Source: Prosthecochloris marina (lineage in GTDB: Bacteria > Bacteroidota > Chlorobiia > Chlorobiales > Chlorobiaceae). Taken from it: a DNA stretch of 64,000 bases. Positions 43,327 to 54,245 of this stretch are shown here, in pieces. Made by a program: the position numbers and the translations under genes. The notes beneath the pieces were generated by a model. It saw nothing but the letters and a program-made list of their open reading frames with translations, searched no databases and was not told where the DNA came from. The stretch covers positions 310,001-374,000 of the forward strand of contig NZ_PDNZ01000002.1 in assembly GCF_003182595.1 (NCBI RefSeq), given 5' to 3'. Numbering within the stretch: position 1 is the first letter of the stretch; every line of letters begins with the position of its first letter.

Positions 43327-44454
43327 ATGAACATTACGCCGGATGTTACATTTCACCCATTTGAAATAGCGTTTTGTGGATTTTCCAACTCAGGGAAAAC
43401 AACGCTGATATCCCGTCTTGTCTCTCTGTTCAGCAAAAGCTATTCAGTCGGATACTATAAGCATGGCTGCCACCGTTTCGATATCGACCGTGAGGGTAAG
43501 GACTCTTTCGTCGTGAGTCAATCCGGAGCGACAACAGTAATGCTGTCCGACCCTGAAAGACACGCTCTGGTCAGTAATGCCGGTTCTGATCCTCTCCTGG
43601 AAAAAACAGGACTGCTTCACGCTGATTTTCTCCTTGTCGAGGGCTTGAAGGAACTCCCTTTACCGAAACTGGTTGTCGTTGATCGCGATCACAGGATACT
43701 TGATCTGCTCGGAAAAAAAACGCTGAAAAATGTTATCGCACTGATAGCTCCCGATCCGGCATCGATTCCCGATGCATACGGTCTTCCTGTATTTCACCGG
43801 GACCGCACCGAAGAAATCGCCGAGTTTATTCTCACTTTTTTTCATGGCATGGTCAGTAACCGGCAGCTGTTCGGACTGGTGCTGGCAGGGGGGGAAAGCA
43901 AACGAATGGGAGAGGACAAAGCCCTTCTCACCTACCATACAGAGGTGCAGATCGAACACACGGCAGCAATGCTGTTGAAACATTGCAAAGAGGTTTACCT
44001 GTCCTGCCGATACGATCAGCAGAACTCATATAGCAAGTATGGCATCCCCCTTGTGCCTGACAGTTACTTGGGTATCGGTCCTCTCGGAGGACTGCTTTCC
44101 GCTCAAAAACGTTTTCCCGAGGCCTCATGGCTTGTTACGGCATGCGACCTGCCATTTCTGGATCACACTCTTCTGGGTGAACTCGTTGTCGAACGAAACC
44201 CGTTTTCTTTTGCAACGGCATACCATCATGCCGGAAGAAAACCCGAACCGCTCTGCACAATATATGAACCGAAAAGCAGGTTGCCACTTATCCTTCGGCA
44301 TGCAACGGGCAACAATTCCTTGCGGTCATTTCTCGAAGATTCTCGCATTCATTACCTTTCAATAAAAGATCCCCGCAGCCTGCATAACATTAACACTCCT
44401 GAAGAACGGAAGCAGGTCATCGAGTCTCTTTCAATGCGGGGAAAAACGCAGTAG
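43327..44454 (+). CDS. MobB-MobA fusion, Mo-cofactor guanylylation
   Basis: A 375 aa two-domain protein. Residues 1 to ~165 are MobB, a P-loop GTPase (FCGFSNSGKTTLISRL; LLVEGLKELPLPKLVV). From ~178 on is MobA (FGLVLAGGESKRMGEDKALL; GIGPLGGLLSA; TACDLPFLD), which attaches GMP to molybdopterin to make the MGD form used by DMSO-reductase-family enzymes such as that at 51457. A ribosome site AAAGGA lies 7 nt upstream. It is alone on the plus strand near the moa genes. Confidence 0.93.
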   Translation: MNITPDVTFHPFEIAFCGFSNSGKTTLISRLVSLFSKSYSVGYYKHGCHRFDIDREGKDSFVVSQSGATTVMLSDPERHALVSNAGSDPLLEKTGLLHADFLLVEGLKELPLPKLVVVDRDHRILDLLGKKTLKNVIALIAPDPASIPDAYGLPVFHRDRTEEIAEFILTFFHGMVSNRQLFGLVLAGGESKRMGEDKALLTYHTEVQIEHTAAMLLKHCKEVYLSCRYDQQNSYSKYGIPLVPDSYLGIGPLGGLLSAQKRFPEASWLVTACDLPFLDHTLLGELVVERNPFSFATAYHHAGRKPEPLCTIYEPKSRLPLILRHATGNNSLRSFLEDSRIHYLSIKDPRSLHNINTPEERKQVIESLSMRGKTQ

Positions 44455-44523
44455 ATCCATTTACTGGCGTCATAGACTAACAATCGATACTGAATCGTAG
44501 CATATCGAACACAGGGAGCGATC

Positions 44524-45024
44524 ATGAAACTACTCGCAGCTCTGGATTTTTCAGATGTAACAGACAATGTTGTTGCAGCCATACGGAAACTCGTCTGCGC
44601 TTCATCGGCAAGCGTCACCCTGCTGCATGTCATCGACGAGGATAAGCAGGACATCGAGTTTCATCCGACGATCGAACCCCACTACCAGCCCCCGCAAAAA
44701 TACTACCATGAACCCGATTCATCCGAAGAAGGCGATGCCGTACCGATACTCCATCATAAGAACTTCAAGAAACTGCAGAACATCGCCGACCTCCTCGACA
44801 AAGAGGGGATAGAAACATCTTTATCGATCGTACATGGAAATGCCGCCAAAACAATCATCGAACATGCCGAAAAAGAGCAAGCCGACTTTATTCTGCTCGG
44901 CTCACATGGGCACAAGACCCTCTACCAGCTTATCGTCGGCACCGTCTGTTCGGGAGTGGTAAGCGATTCCGGCATTCCGGTAATCATTGTACCGAAAAAA
45001 GCAGGCAAGAAACCGGAAGCCTGA
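44524..45024 (+). CDS. Universal stress protein (UspA family)
   Basis: A 166 aa soluble protein. It has the N-terminal LLAALDFSDVTDNVVAA and VTLLHVIDE, and the ATP-binding signature ILLGSHGHKTLYQLIVGTV ending GIPVIIV. A poorly conserved insert of ~30 acidic/His-rich residues (EFHPTIEPHYQPPQKYYHEP) lies between strands 2 and 3. Starts 69 bp after mobBA, with AGGGAG upstream. Confidence 0.92.
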   Translation: MKLLAALDFSDVTDNVVAAIRKLVCASSASVTLLHVIDEDKQDIEFHPTIEPHYQPPQKYYHEPDSSEEGDAVPILHHKNFKKLQNIADLLDKEGIETSLSIVHGNAAKTIIEHAEKEQADFILLGSHGHKTLYQLIVGTVCSGVVSDSGIPVIIVPKKAGKKPEA

Positions 45025-45127
45025 AACTGAACGTCAGAACCAAGAATACGATGAAAAAACGAAAAACCATGCTGTAAGACATACCGCTTACGAGCCCTGT
45101 AAACCGCTTACTTCCAAAATGGCTTTA

Positions 45128-46390
45128 TCAGGAAAACTCATCGTACGATATCATCTCTTTCTCCACCCCCAGATTGTAAAGCATTGTTTCTACAGAAGAA
45201 ACCATGACCGGAGGACCGCACATGTAGTACTCGATCTCTTCGGGTTCTTCATGATCCTTGAGATAGTTCTCGTACAGCACCGTATGGATGAAACCCGTAA
45301 ATCCGTTCCAGTTATCTCCGGCTAAAGGATTTGAAAGCGAGACATGGTAGGTAAAGTTCGGAAACGCGTCTGCAATAGCCCTGAACTCATCATCATAGAA
45401 CATCTCCTTACGGGACCGAGCACCATACCAGAAAGAAACCTTGCGACCGGTTTTCAATGTTTTAAAAAGATGGAAGATATGAGAACGCATCGGAGCCATT
45501 CCGGCCCCCCCTCCGATATACACCATTTCCCTTTCCGAGTCCCGGATGAAAAACTCTCCATAAGGGCCGGAAACGCGCACCCGGTCACCCGGCTTGAGAT
45601 TGAAAATATAAGAAGAACCCACTCCCGGCGGCGCACTGTCCATGAGACTGGGAGGAGGTGTTGCAATACGAACATTCAGCATGATGACATTGCCTTCAGC
45701 CGGATGATTGGCCATGGAATAAGCCCTGAACGTTTCCTCTTCGTTCCGGCTTACAAGCTGCCACATGTTGTACTTATCCCAGTCATTCCGATACTCTTCC
45801 GCGATTTTAAGCTCCGAAAACAGTATGTCCGGGTATTCCGGGATATCGATCTGGATATACCCACCTGCCTTGAACTCGAGGTTTTCTTTTTCAGGAAGTT
45901 CAAGGACAAGTTCTTTGATAAATGTCGCTACACTACGGTTGGAGCGAACCGTACATTCCCATTGGCGGATACTGAATATCTCTTCGGGGAGATATATTTT
46001 CATCGGTTCGCGGACTTTCACCTGGCAGGATAGTCGAATATCCTGCTTGACCTCCGAGCGGGAAATGTGATTCAGTTCAGTAGGCAGCACCTGCCCTCCT
46101 CCTTCGGTAATCCGGCATTTGCACATGCCACAGGTTCCACCCCCGCCACACGCAGAAGGGATGAAAATCTTTTCATCCGACAATGTAGACAACAAGCTGC
46201 GACCGGCATTGACTGACAGGGTATTCTCATCGTTGTCATTGATGGTAATCGCAACCTTTCCCTGTGGCAGCAGCTTGTTGGCAGCGGTATTCAGCAAGGC
46301 AACAAGCAGAATGACCACCGCAACAAAAACCAGAACAGCCGAAAGAGCAACAAGCATTGATTTGAATCTTGAATCGGTTAAACAGGTCAC
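45128..46390 (-). CDS. nqrF: NqrF, Na+-NQR NADH dehydrogenase subunit
   Basis: A 420 aa protein with a GTG start. One N-terminal membrane helix is followed by a 2Fe-2S ferredoxin domain (CGGGGTCGMCKC, later C in LSCQV). The FAD domain has FRAYSMANHP, and the NADH domain has IGGGAGMAPMRSHIF and YYMCGPPVMVSSVE. NqrF takes electrons from NADH and passes them through FAD and 2Fe-2S to the membrane subunits. Last gene of the operon; its first base overlaps the nqrE stop. Confidence 0.96.
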   Translation of the reverse strand: MTCLTDSRFKSMLVALSAVLVFVAVVILLVALLNTAANKLLPQGKVAITINDNDENTLSVNAGRSLLSTLSDEKIFIPSACGGGGTCGMCKCRITEGGGQVLPTELNHISRSEVKQDIRLSCQVKVREPMKIYLPEEIFSIRQWECTVRSNRSVATFIKELVLELPEKENLEFKAGGYIQIDIPEYPDILFSELKIAEEYRNDWDKYNMWQLVSRNEEETFRAYSMANHPAEGNVIMLNVRIATPPPSLMDSAPPGVGSSYIFNLKPGDRVRVSGPYGEFFIRDSEREMVYIGGGAGMAPMRSHIFHLFKTLKTGRKVSFWYGARSRKEMFYDDEFRAIADAFPNFTYHVSLSNPLAGDNWNGFTGFIHTVLYENYLKDHEEPEEIEYYMCGPPVMVSSVETMLYNLGVEKEMISYDEFS

Positions 46391-47016
46391 TAAAGGTCAA
46401 TGCCGGAAAACGACATATATGCCATGGAAATCAGCCCTGTCAGGAGCATTGCTATACCCAACCCCCGAAGTCCTTTCGGTACATTGGAGTATTTCAGTTT
46501 GTAACGCATGGTTGCAAGTGTCACGATCGCGAGAAAAAAACCGACTCCTGCACTTGTGCCAAACACCGCAGCTTCCATAAGGTCGTATTCCCGTTCGACC
46601 ATAAAAAGCGAAGAACCGAGAATTGCACAGTTAACAGCTATCAGCGGCAGAAAGATACCAAGAGACTGATAAAGCGTGGGACTGACCCTGTCAAGCGTCA
46701 TTTCCACAAGCTGCACCATCGCTGCTATGGTTGCAATGAAGACGATAAATGTCAGAAAACTCAGATCCACCTCCTCCATTCCGGTAATTCCGGTCCATTG
46801 CAAGGCCCCCTTTTCCAGTAAGTAGTGACTGATCATCCAGTTTACAGGGACAGTGATCCCGTTGACAAACACGACAGCAAATCCGAGACCGATCGAGGTT
46901 TCGACTTTTTTCGATATGGCAAGGAAGGAGCACATCCCGAGAAAGTAGGCAAGCAGGATGTTCTTGATAAATATCGTTTCAACAGCAAGACTCAGATAGT
47001 GGGATAAGGCGTCCAT
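46390..47016 (-). CDS. nqrE: NqrE, Na+-NQR membrane subunit
   Basis: A 208 aa integral membrane protein with six helices. Typical segments are FIKNILLAYFLGMCSFLAISKKVETSIGLG (in parts) and NCAILGSSLFMVEREYDLMEA, where the Cys helps bind the intramembrane Fe-S centre. It pairs with NqrD as an inverted-topology dimer. The gene starts directly after nqrD with no gap. Confidence 0.95.
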   Translation of the reverse strand: MDALSHYLSLAVETIFIKNILLAYFLGMCSFLAISKKVETSIGLGFAVVFVNGITVPVNWMISHYLLEKGALQWTGITGMEEVDLSFLTFIVFIATIAAMVQLVEMTLDRVSPTLYQSLGIFLPLIAVNCAILGSSLFMVEREYDLMEAAVFGTSAGVGFFLAIVTLATMRYKLKYSNVPKGLRGLGIAMLLTGLISMAYMSFSGIDL

Positions 47017-47646
47017 CTATTCCTCCGTATAACCGTTTACTGTTCTTTGCAGCCAGATAAGCAGACCGAGAATAATAAAGGCTCCAGGTGCAAGTAACAT
47101 AAGACCGTTGTTCACATACCACCCTCCGTTCTCGACATACAGAAAGTCCGGAATAACCTGAAAACCAAGCAGTGAGCCGCTCCCGAAGAGTTCTCTTGCT
47201 GCCGATACAAAGAGAAGAATCAAGCCATACCCCATGGCGTTACCGAGGCCGTCAAGAGACGACTCCCACATGGTGTTTTTCAAAGCAAAGGCCTCGGCCC
47301 TGCCCAGAACGATACAGTTGGTGATAATCAGACCGACAAAAATACTCAGCTGCTTGCTGATATCGTAAAGGTAGGCTTTGAGAAGTTCATCGATAAAAAT
47401 GACGAGGGTTGCAATAACAGTGAGCATAACGATAATCCTGACCCTGGAGGGAATCACATCCCGCAACGCCGATACAATCACATTCGAACCTACCAACACA
47501 AAAATGAGAGCACCGGACATCACCAGTGCCGTATCCATTTTAACCGTAACGGCAAGAGCCGAACATATCCCGAGAACCTGGGTCGTAATAGGGTTGCTTC
47601 GGCTCAAGGGTCCTGCAAACGTATCGAGTGTTTTCTTTATCGCCAT
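47017..47646 (-). CDS. nqrD: NqrD, Na+-NQR membrane subunit
   Basis: A 209 aa protein with six helices. It has [21 protein letters not shown] and [19 protein letters not shown], the NqrD equivalents of the Cys-containing segments in NqrE. It overlaps nqrC by 10 bp and abuts nqrE. Confidence 0.95.
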   Translation of the reverse strand: MAIKKTLDTFAGPLSRSNPITTQVLGICSALAVTVKMDTALVMSGALIFVLVGSNVIVSALRDVIPSRVRIIVMLTVIATLVIFIDELLKAYLYDISKQLSIFVGLIITNCIVLGRAEAFALKNTMWESSLDGLGNAMGYGLILLFVSAARELFGSGSLLGFQVIPDFLYVENGGWYVNNGLMLLAPGAFIILGLLIWLQRTVNGYTEE

Positions 47647-48293
47647 AACGCCTCCTCTTCAGCGGATTCTCTCAGTAACGGCAGATACTCCGTCAGATCA
47701 TCACGTAAAAAACGATTGATGGATCCGGTTGTCAACGATGCACCGCTCAACCCGTCAACTGCATGTTCGCTTTGTTCGAGCAGTTTGTTTTTCGCAATGG
47801 TCACAGATACCAGTTCACCGTCTTTAAAGATTTTCTTGCCGACAAACCTGCGAGCAAAAAAATCCTTCTCAATCTCGCCGCCCAGACCCGGCGTTTCCCC
47901 ATGATCATAAAACGATATCCCCTTTATGGTGTTCTTGTCCGGCTCAAGCGCTATAAAGCCGTTTATTGTCGACCAGACTCCTTTTCCCGATACCGGAAAC
48001 ACATAACCCTCGGGACGCTCCGGTGAACCATAGGTGTAAAACTCCCTCTCGCCTCCACTCCCGTCGAGAAAGGTTTGTTTGGTAAATTTCGACATGTAGA
48101 GCTCTTCAACATCACTGTCGCTCATTTCGGGACTGAGAGCCCCAACGGTCTTCAGGACATTCTTCCTGGTATCCAACGCCTTGTTGAATCCCTGCCGTTC
48201 CTGCAAATTTATTTTCATGACGGAGAGCAGCAGCGCGGAAATAATGGCCATCACTATAACGAAAAAATATGTATAGCTGTTACTGCTTCGCAT
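47637..48293 (-). CDS. nqrC: NqrC, Na+-NQR FMN-binding subunit
   Basis: A 218 aa protein. An N-terminal membrane helix ([19 protein letters not shown]) leads to a periplasmic domain with [28 protein letters not shown] (in parts) and the covalent-FMN motif [12 protein letters not shown], in which a Thr carries the flavin. I chose ATG 48293 (MRSSNSYTY), which overlaps nqrB by 14 bp. A longer frame to 48332 adds an unconserved tail. Confidence 0.93.
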   Translation of the reverse strand: MRSSNSYTYFFVIVMAIISALLLSVMKINLQERQGFNKALDTRKNVLKTVGALSPEMSDSDVEELYMSKFTKQTFLDGSGGEREFYTYGSPERPEGYVFPVSGKGVWSTINGFIALEPDKNTIKGISFYDHGETPGLGGEIEKDFFARRFVGKKIFKDGELVSVTIAKNKLLEQSEHAVDGLSGASLTTGSINRFLRDDLTEYLPLLRESAEEEALWR

Positions 48294-49434
48294 AAGCCTT
48301 CTGTCTTTTTGCAATGTTCTGCCGCAGCACAAAGTAATCGATCATCGGCGCAAATGCATTTCCAAGCAGAATAGAAAGCATGATACCTTCGACAAAAGCC
48401 TGGTTCAAAACCCGGATCATCACACAAAGAACCCCTATCAACACTCCGTAGATCCATCGGCCCTTGTCGGTCTGGGCAGCGCTGACCGGGTCGGTTGCCA
48501 TAAAAATCAAACCGAACGCAAAGCCGCCCATCACCGCATGATAAAGCGGAGAGAGGGTAAGCATGGTGTTCTCCGAAGCGGGAGCGAGGAGGTTCGCCAG
48601 TATCGCTGCCGCTACAAGACCGATAAGACCACCTGCCATGATGCGCCAGTTGGCTATCTTCGAGACAACGAGAACGACAGCTCCGGCAAGAGCCGCGAGC
48701 GTGGAGGTTCCAGCGACCGAGCCGGGAATAAGACCGACAAACATGTCTTTGAAAGAGTAGCCAGCCTCCGACACCAGTGACACAGCGTCTTTTCCTGGCA
48801 CTGACGCGGCAACTGCAAGAGGTGTTGCAGCGGTAAGGTCGTCAGCAAGAGACCAGACAGGGTCGCCACTCATCTCCCCCGGATAAGCAAAGAAGATAAA
48901 AGCACGAGCAACGAGAGCCGGATTGAATATGTTGTATCCGGTCCCGCCCGTTACTTCCTTGCCGATAACTATACCGAACGATATACCCATGGCGACCATC
49001 CAGAGAGGAATATCCGGAGGCAGAGTCATTGGAAGCAGTAAGCCGGTAACGAGAAAACCCTCATTGACCTCATGGCGGCGGACAACCGCAAACAGCACTT
49101 CCCACAAACCACCGACAATGTACGAAACAAGGATCAGTGGCACGACCGCACTTCCCCCTGTCAGGACATTCTGCAGGAAACCAGCCCCAGGGTCAGCCTG
49201 ATAACCGGTATTGTATATTCCGAAAACAAGGGCCGGCATAAGTGCAATAATCACCGTAAACATCGAACGCTTCATGTCCACGGCGTCCCTGACATGCGGT
49301 GCAACGGTGGTGGCTGTTTCGGGAACATAGAATATGGTATCGACCATTTCATACAGGGGAAACAATCTTTCCCACTTTCCCCCTTTGCTGAAACTCGGCT
49401 CGATACGATCGAGAAACTTTCTCAAAACGCCCAT
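48280..49434 (-). CDS. nqrB: NqrB, Na+-NQR main membrane subunit
   Basis: A 384 aa protein with about ten helices. It has VTGGTGYNIFNPALVARAF (in parts), the FMN site DDLTAATPLA with the flavinylated Thr, and GFAFGLIFMATDPVSAAQT near the C-terminus. This subunit carries covalent FMN and riboflavin and forms the Na+ path. It follows nqrA by 40 bp. Confidence 0.95.
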   Translation of the reverse strand: MGVLRKFLDRIEPSFSKGGKWERLFPLYEMVDTIFYVPETATTVAPHVRDAVDMKRSMFTVIIALMPALVFGIYNTGYQADPGAGFLQNVLTGGSAVVPLILVSYIVGGLWEVLFAVVRRHEVNEGFLVTGLLLPMTLPPDIPLWMVAMGISFGIVIGKEVTGGTGYNIFNPALVARAFIFFAYPGEMSGDPVWSLADDLTAATPLAVAASVPGKDAVSLVSEAGYSFKDMFVGLIPGSVAGTSTLAALAGAVVLVVSKIANWRIMAGGLIGLVAAAILANLLAPASENTMLTLSPLYHAVMGGFAFGLIFMATDPVSAAQTDKGRWIYGVLIGVLCVMIRVLNQAFVEGIMLSILLGNAFAPMIDYFVLRQNIAKRQKAYAKQ

Positions 49435-49474
49435 AGTCCTATATTAAACGATTATTCCTGCATACCGTTCTACA

Positions 49475-50830
49475 CTAACCGTTTTTCTCTACATATTCCA
49501 GCCCTTGACGAATAATCTCGGCAACCTCCATTTTCGATGCATCGATAAAGGAGCACAGCGCGAAATCCTCAGGGTCACACTCATAGATTCCCAGCTTCTC
49601 CATCTCGTCAATATCTTCGGCAAGAATCATCTTTATCAGAAATGTGGGAAGAATATTCATAGGCAGAACAGACTCGATATTACCGAAAGGAATAATAACT
49701 CTCTTACTGCCGTGCATACGGGTATCGAGATGCGTTCCCCGATTGTTGACAAGGCGGGATAAAAAGAGATTGGTCAAAGAATATTTATGGAGCCCCGGCA
49801 CAAGCCACCCGAAGAAATCACGCCGGGCGCTTTCCGGTATAACCGAAACGGTGTCGTGATAAAATCCAAGCGGATCTTCTGCCACACACTGCAAACCGGT
49901 AAGCAAGTCTCCGGAAACCAGCCGGGCACCCCGTTCAACCGGGTTTCCCCACAGGACATCTTTAAGCATCATACCCTGCCGGATCTTTATATAGTGCCTT
50001 TTTTCCACCGATTCCCCCCCGACGGTGACAATTTTTTCAACCGGCAGAATCCCTTTGAGGAAAAAACGGCCGACCCGCATAACATCCTGCAGTGACACAT
50101 ACCAGACAATATCGTCACGGTTCCTGATAGGAGCAATGTGATGAATATGAATACCTACATTTCCTGCAGGATGCGGTCCGCTGAAACGGTGGAGAACAAC
50201 ATCTTTAGCACCGCCAAGCGCTGTACTCGAGCTGTCATTTCCGGCAACGAGATGAACCGGCTTTCCCGTAAGCCTTTTCAGGACCGACAGGCCCATCTGC
50301 AATCCTGTAGTATCCTGCTCGAGGAGATAATCCGTATCCGGAGCGAAAGGTGCCGTTGGCGTTGCCGGTATGAAAACGGCTTTCGGTAATTTTTCGGGAT
50401 CCGCCACAGAGGAAAAGGGACGTTGCCGGATAACCGGCCAGAGACCTGAACGCAGCAGCTGCTTTTTTATCGTATCGGGTGAAAGAGTGGGAACCGATTG
50501 TTCATTGAAACGTTCGAACGATTCAAATGACTCGGTTCGGTCGAGATCGATAACAATCTCTTTGACGACACGCCGCTCCCCAATAACAATGTTCACAACC
50601 CGACCGGCCCCCGGTGCGGTCACGAACATATCAGGGAAGATTTTGTTGTACAACACCGGAGTCCCGGTGTTGACGTGATCGCCTTCCTTGACCAGCAGTT
50701 TCGGCTTGATCCCGCGAAAATCCAACGGCCTGATCTTCAAACGAGCAGGTTGCCCTGCATTGACCAGAAGTTTTTCCGGCTGGCCGGCAATCGCAAGATT
50801 ATGACCTTTCTTCAGTCGAATTACCTTCAT
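49475..50830 (-). CDS. nqrA: NqrA, Na+-NQR quinone-reductase subunit
   Basis: A 451 aa soluble subunit and the first gene of the nqr operon. It begins MKVIRLKKGHNLAIAGQPEK and has PLDFRGIKPKLLVKEGDHV, TAPGAGRVVNIVIGERR and VPGLHKYSLTNLFLSR. It is on the cytoplasmic side and is involved in quinone reduction. Its promoter must lie in the AT-rich region 50831-51456, shared with the divergent molybdoenzyme operon. Confidence 0.94.
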   Translation of the reverse strand: MKVIRLKKGHNLAIAGQPEKLLVNAGQPARLKIRPLDFRGIKPKLLVKEGDHVNTGTPVLYNKIFPDMFVTAPGAGRVVNIVIGERRVVKEIVIDLDRTESFESFERFNEQSVPTLSPDTIKKQLLRSGLWPVIRQRPFSSVADPEKLPKAVFIPATPTAPFAPDTDYLLEQDTTGLQMGLSVLKRLTGKPVHLVAGNDSSSTALGGAKDVVLHRFSGPHPAGNVGIHIHHIAPIRNRDDIVWYVSLQDVMRVGRFFLKGILPVEKIVTVGGESVEKRHYIKIRQGMMLKDVLWGNPVERGARLVSGDLLTGLQCVAEDPLGFYHDTVSVIPESARRDFFGWLVPGLHKYSLTNLFLSRLVNNRGTHLDTRMHGSKRVIIPFGNIESVLPMNILPTFLIKMILAEDIDEMEKLGIYECDPEDFALCSFIDASKMEVAEIIRQGLEYVEKNG

Positions 50831-51456
50831 AGCATACCAATGCCTTGATGTAAAATAATCCTTTCGAAATCAATCATGCACATCAACCGTTTAGGAAAAG
50901 AAAAAATTTCACTATGATCGTCAATCCAACGCTACACGTCAAAAATATCCCAAATCCATCTTATCAAGCAAAAAAATGACATAACATTCACAGAGAAAAT
51001 CAATAAACAATCATATAATTATATATATAAAAAAATAACAATCGTTATAATCAAAAGCAAAAGAAGATATAGCAAAAGCATAGATCGAACAAAAAAGTAA
51101 GTCTTTTTAAAATAACACCTTAAGTGAATAACAATATTGTAAATCTTTTGTTTTTGCAACACGTTCACATATGTTATATATTCTTGGCTGAAATTTTTCA
51201 ATCATTCTGCACAGATATAATTGTGGATAATAAGAAGAGTGAATAATCACCCTTCTTATTATTAATTCTTGTTAGCAGTTCGAAGGACAAGATTGCGTTT
51301 ACGAAAGTAAGAAGTAATCCATTCCTTGAGCCGGTATCATTCAAATATTTCAACAGCACTATTCTCATTGCTAACCCGGTATACCGGAGAGCAGAAACTT
51401 TTCCCAGGCAACTCGCCTGGCCGGAAAACAAACATTAGCATCAGGAGACCTTGAAC
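50831..51456. promoter_or_regulatory. AT-rich divergent promoter region between nqrA and the molybdoenzyme
   Basis: About 625 bp, strongly AT-rich in the middle. Two hairpins stand out: AATAAGAAG...CTTCTTATT at 51229-51260, and CCAGGCAACTCGCCTGG at 51406-51422, just before the ribosome site of the molybdoenzyme gene. Open frames on the minus strand here have no family resemblance, so I treat the region as regulatory. Confidence 0.5.
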
Positions 51457-53673
51457 ATGAACCATGGTCATGATTTGAACCGCAGAGATTTTTTAAAGAT
51501 ATCGTCTCTGTTTTTAGCTGGATCCGCTGCGATTTCTAGTCAGGTCGGGCAGGCTTTGTCAAGCACAAACACTGCCTTTGCGAAAGACGACAGGGAAGAA
51601 GTTGTTCATTCATTCTGCGAACATTGCTTCTGGCGTTGTGGTATTGCAGCACACGTGCGTAACGGTAAAATCTACAAGATCACCGGTTCGGAGCACCATC
51701 CGCTCAGCAACGGAAAACTCTGTCCGCGAGGCACAGGAGGAATCGGGCAGATTTACGATCCCGACAGGCTCGCTCACCCGATCATCAGAGAACGAAAAGG
51801 GGGCAAAAGCAGTCTCCGCAAAGCCTCGTGGGATGAAGCCATCACCTATACAGCCGAAAAGCTTTACCAGATAAAGGAAAAATATGGCCCCGAAGCCATT
51901 GCAATGCTTCATCATGGTTATGGTTACACCTTTTTCAAGGAGATGTTCAAAGCGTTCGGTGTGAACAAATTTGCGAAGCCATCATACGATTTTTGCTGTG
52001 GACCGCGTCTTCAAGGCTATACCATGACCTACGGCCACGGCACCGGCACTCCTGAAGGCATCGATATGATGAACAGTAAATATTTGCTCTTTTTCGGTAC
52101 TCATTACGGCGAAAACATGCATAACACCGCCGTTCAGGAAATTTCTGAGGGTATTCGCCGCGGCCTCAAAATCGTAGTGTTCGATCCCCGATTCTCGACA
52201 CTTGCAGGAAAAGCCGAAAAATGGCTGCCGATAAAACCCGGAACGGACATCGCCATGATGCAGGCTCTCATGAACGTCCTCATCAGCGAAGAGCTTTACG
52301 ACAAGAAATTCGTTGCGGAAAACACCGTAGGATTTGATGAGCTGTGGGCTGAAATCCAGCACATGACTCCTGAAAAAGCGGCAACCATCACCGACATTCC
52401 GGCAGATGAAATCCGTGAAATTGCCAGAACTTTTGCAAGCTACGCTCCGGCAGCGGCAGTCCATCCAGGACGAAGAACACAGTGGTACGCCGATGGAACA
52501 CAACGGGTACGCGCCATTGCCATACTCAATGCATTGACCGGTAATTACAAAATGCCCGGCGGTGTTGTCAAATATGAAAAATTCAAGCTGCCGAAACCCG
52601 AAGCTCATCCCCATCCTCATTTCAAGAAAGACGTCTGGAGCAAGTATCCTTTTTTTGTACAAACCAAGCCGGAAAACTCCATTACCTCCCACGAGGTAGT
52701 TCAGCAAACGCTTGAAAAAGAAGTAAGAGCCTGGTTTGTTTATGGGGTGAACGTTCCCGAAACCATTACCCTTGGACGGAAAACCGCAATCGAAGCGATG
52801 CAGAAACTCGATTTCATGGTCGCTGTCGATACACTGCCGATGGAAGTCACCGGATATGCAGATATCGTGCTTCCGGAATGTACCTATCTTGAACGCTATG
52901 ATGACCTCGACGGCGGAAGGCCTTACCGGACACCGTTTGTCTCGCTGCGCCAGCCTGTGGTGGAACCGATGTTCGACAGTAAGCCCGGCAATGAAATCGC
53001 GAGAATGATGGCTGAAAAACTCGAGCTGCACGGTGTTTTCGAAGACAGTGTCGAGACCTATCTCGACAAGCGGCTGAACAAAGTCGGCAGTTCGCTCGAG
53101 GAAGTCAAAAAAACAGGTGTGCTCGTCGGTGAACCAACCAACCTCTACCGCAAACCCGGGGAAAAATTAACCTTCAAAACCCCAAGCGGTAAAATAGAGC
53201 TTGCCTCTGCACAGTTGAAATCAGCCGGTTTCGATGCCGTTCCAAAGTACATCAAGCATCCCGAACCTCCACAGGGTTACTACAGGATCCTGACAGGGCG
53301 CAAACCGATGCTGACCTTCGGACGTACTGCAAACAACCGTTTTCTGAACGAACTGCCGACAGCGAGAGAAAACGAAATCTGGGTCAACCCCAGGATAGCC
53401 CAAAAGCACGCTCTATCACATGGAGAGTATGTGCATCTGAAAAATCAGGCCGGTATCGTATCGGAATTCCCCATAAAAGTAAAGGTTACCGAACGTATCA
53501 GGGAAGATTCGGTGTATATGGTTCACGGCTACGGCCACTATTATAAAAAACTGAAATGGGCTTACAAAAAAGGTGCCTCCCATAACCAGCTTATCTCAAA
53601 GGCTGACATTGATCAAAGCACCGGCGCCGTAGGCTTTCAAAACAATTTTGTGACTTTTATCAAGGAGGCATAA
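51457..53673 (+). CDS. Molybdopterin oxidoreductase catalytic subunit (PsrA/PhsA type)
   Basis: A 738 aa exported enzyme of the DMSO-reductase superfamily. It has a twin-arginine signal (LNRRDFLK, then LFLAGSAA). The 4Fe-4S motif is CEHCFWRCG with a later CPRG, the probable Mo-ligand Cys lies in [14 protein letters not shown], and the C-terminal molydopterin-binding end is HGYGHYYK. The family includes polysulfide, thiosulfate and sulfur reductases; in green sulfur bacteria such complexes are thought to act in sulfur metabolism. ATG 51457 has GGAG 8 nt upstream; a TTG two codons earlier is unlikely. Substrate not determined. Confidence 0.9.
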   Translation: MNHGHDLNRRDFLKISSLFLAGSAAISSQVGQALSSTNTAFAKDDREEVVHSFCEHCFWRCGIAAHVRNGKIYKITGSEHHPLSNGKLCPRGTGGIGQIYDPDRLAHPIIRERKGGKSSLRKASWDEAITYTAEKLYQIKEKYGPEAIAMLHHGYGYTFFKEMFKAFGVNKFAKPSYDFCCGPRLQGYTMTYGHGTGTPEGIDMMNSKYLLFFGTHYGENMHNTAVQEISEGIRRGLKIVVFDPRFSTLAGKAEKWLPIKPGTDIAMMQALMNVLISEELYDKKFVAENTVGFDELWAEIQHMTPEKAATITDIPADEIREIARTFASYAPAAAVHPGRRTQWYADGTQRVRAIAILNALTGNYKMPGGVVKYEKFKLPKPEAHPHPHFKKDVWSKYPFFVQTKPENSITSHEVVQQTLEKEVRAWFVYGVNVPETITLGRKTAIEAMQKLDFMVAVDTLPMEVTGYADIVLPECTYLERYDDLDGGRPYRTPFVSLRQPVVEPMFDSKPGNEIARMMAEKLELHGVFEDSVETYLDKRLNKVGSSLEEVKKTGVLVGEPTNLYRKPGEKLTFKTPSGKIELASAQLKSAGFDAVPKYIKHPEPPQGYYRILTGRKPMLTFGRTANNRFLNELPTARENEIWVNPRIAQKHALSHGEYVHLKNQAGIVSEFPIKVKVTERIREDSVYMVHGYGHYYKKLKWAYKKGASHNQLISKADIDQSTGAVGFQNNFVTFIKEA

Positions 53674-53676
53674 CCT

Positions 53677-54243
53677 GTGGCTGATAAGAAAAATTACGGA
53701 ATGGTTATCGACACACGCGTTTGTGTCGCTTGTTCTGCATGCGTCTATGCATGCAAGTCAGAAAACAGCATACCGGAAGGCTATTGTCGCGACTGGGTCG
53801 TACAGGAAACAAATGGCACCTATCCCAGGCTCAGCATGGAAAACCGTTCGGAACGCTGCCAGCACTGTGCAAAAGCACCATGCGTGATTTATTGCCCGAC
53901 CGGAGCGTCCCACTACGCCGAAGATGGAACCGTTCAGATCAACCGCTCACGCTGTACCGGTTGTAAGGCCTGTCTTGCCGCATGCCCCTATGACGCACGG
54001 TACGTCCATCCTGAAGGCTTTGCAGACAAATGCTCACTCTGCAAGCACAGGATCGACAAAGGTCTTGAAACCGCATGCGTCTCGGTTTGCCCGACGACCA
54101 GCCTGAACCTCGTGGATCTGAACAATCACGAAGAAGAGGCATTGAAGATGATGAACGGAAAGGAGGTCTACCGGCAAAAAGAACATGCAGGTACTAAACC
54201 GAGCCTCTACTGGATTTCAGCAAGGAACAAACCCGGAGCATAA
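53677..54243 (+). CDS. 4Fe-4S electron-transfer subunit (PsrB type)
   Basis: A 188 aa protein with a GTG start and AAGGAGG just upstream. Four cysteine clusters are visible: [45 protein letters not shown] and [21 protein letters not shown]. This is the standard four-cluster subunit linking the molybdenum subunit to the membrane anchor. It follows the catalytic gene by 3 bp. Confidence 0.94.
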   Translation: MADKKNYGMVIDTRVCVACSACVYACKSENSIPEGYCRDWVVQETNGTYPRLSMENRSERCQHCAKAPCVIYCPTGASHYAEDGTVQINRSRCTGCKACLAACPYDARYVHPEGFADKCSLCKHRIDKGLETACVSVCPTTSLNLVDLNNHEEEALKMMNGKEVYRQKEHAGTKPSLYWISARNKPGA

Positions 54244-54245
54244 TC

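Noticed and set aside
51019..51431. Two minus-strand frames in the region upstream of the molybdoenzyme
   Set aside because: AT-driven composition, no ribosome sites, and no domain resemblance. Better read as regulatory DNA.
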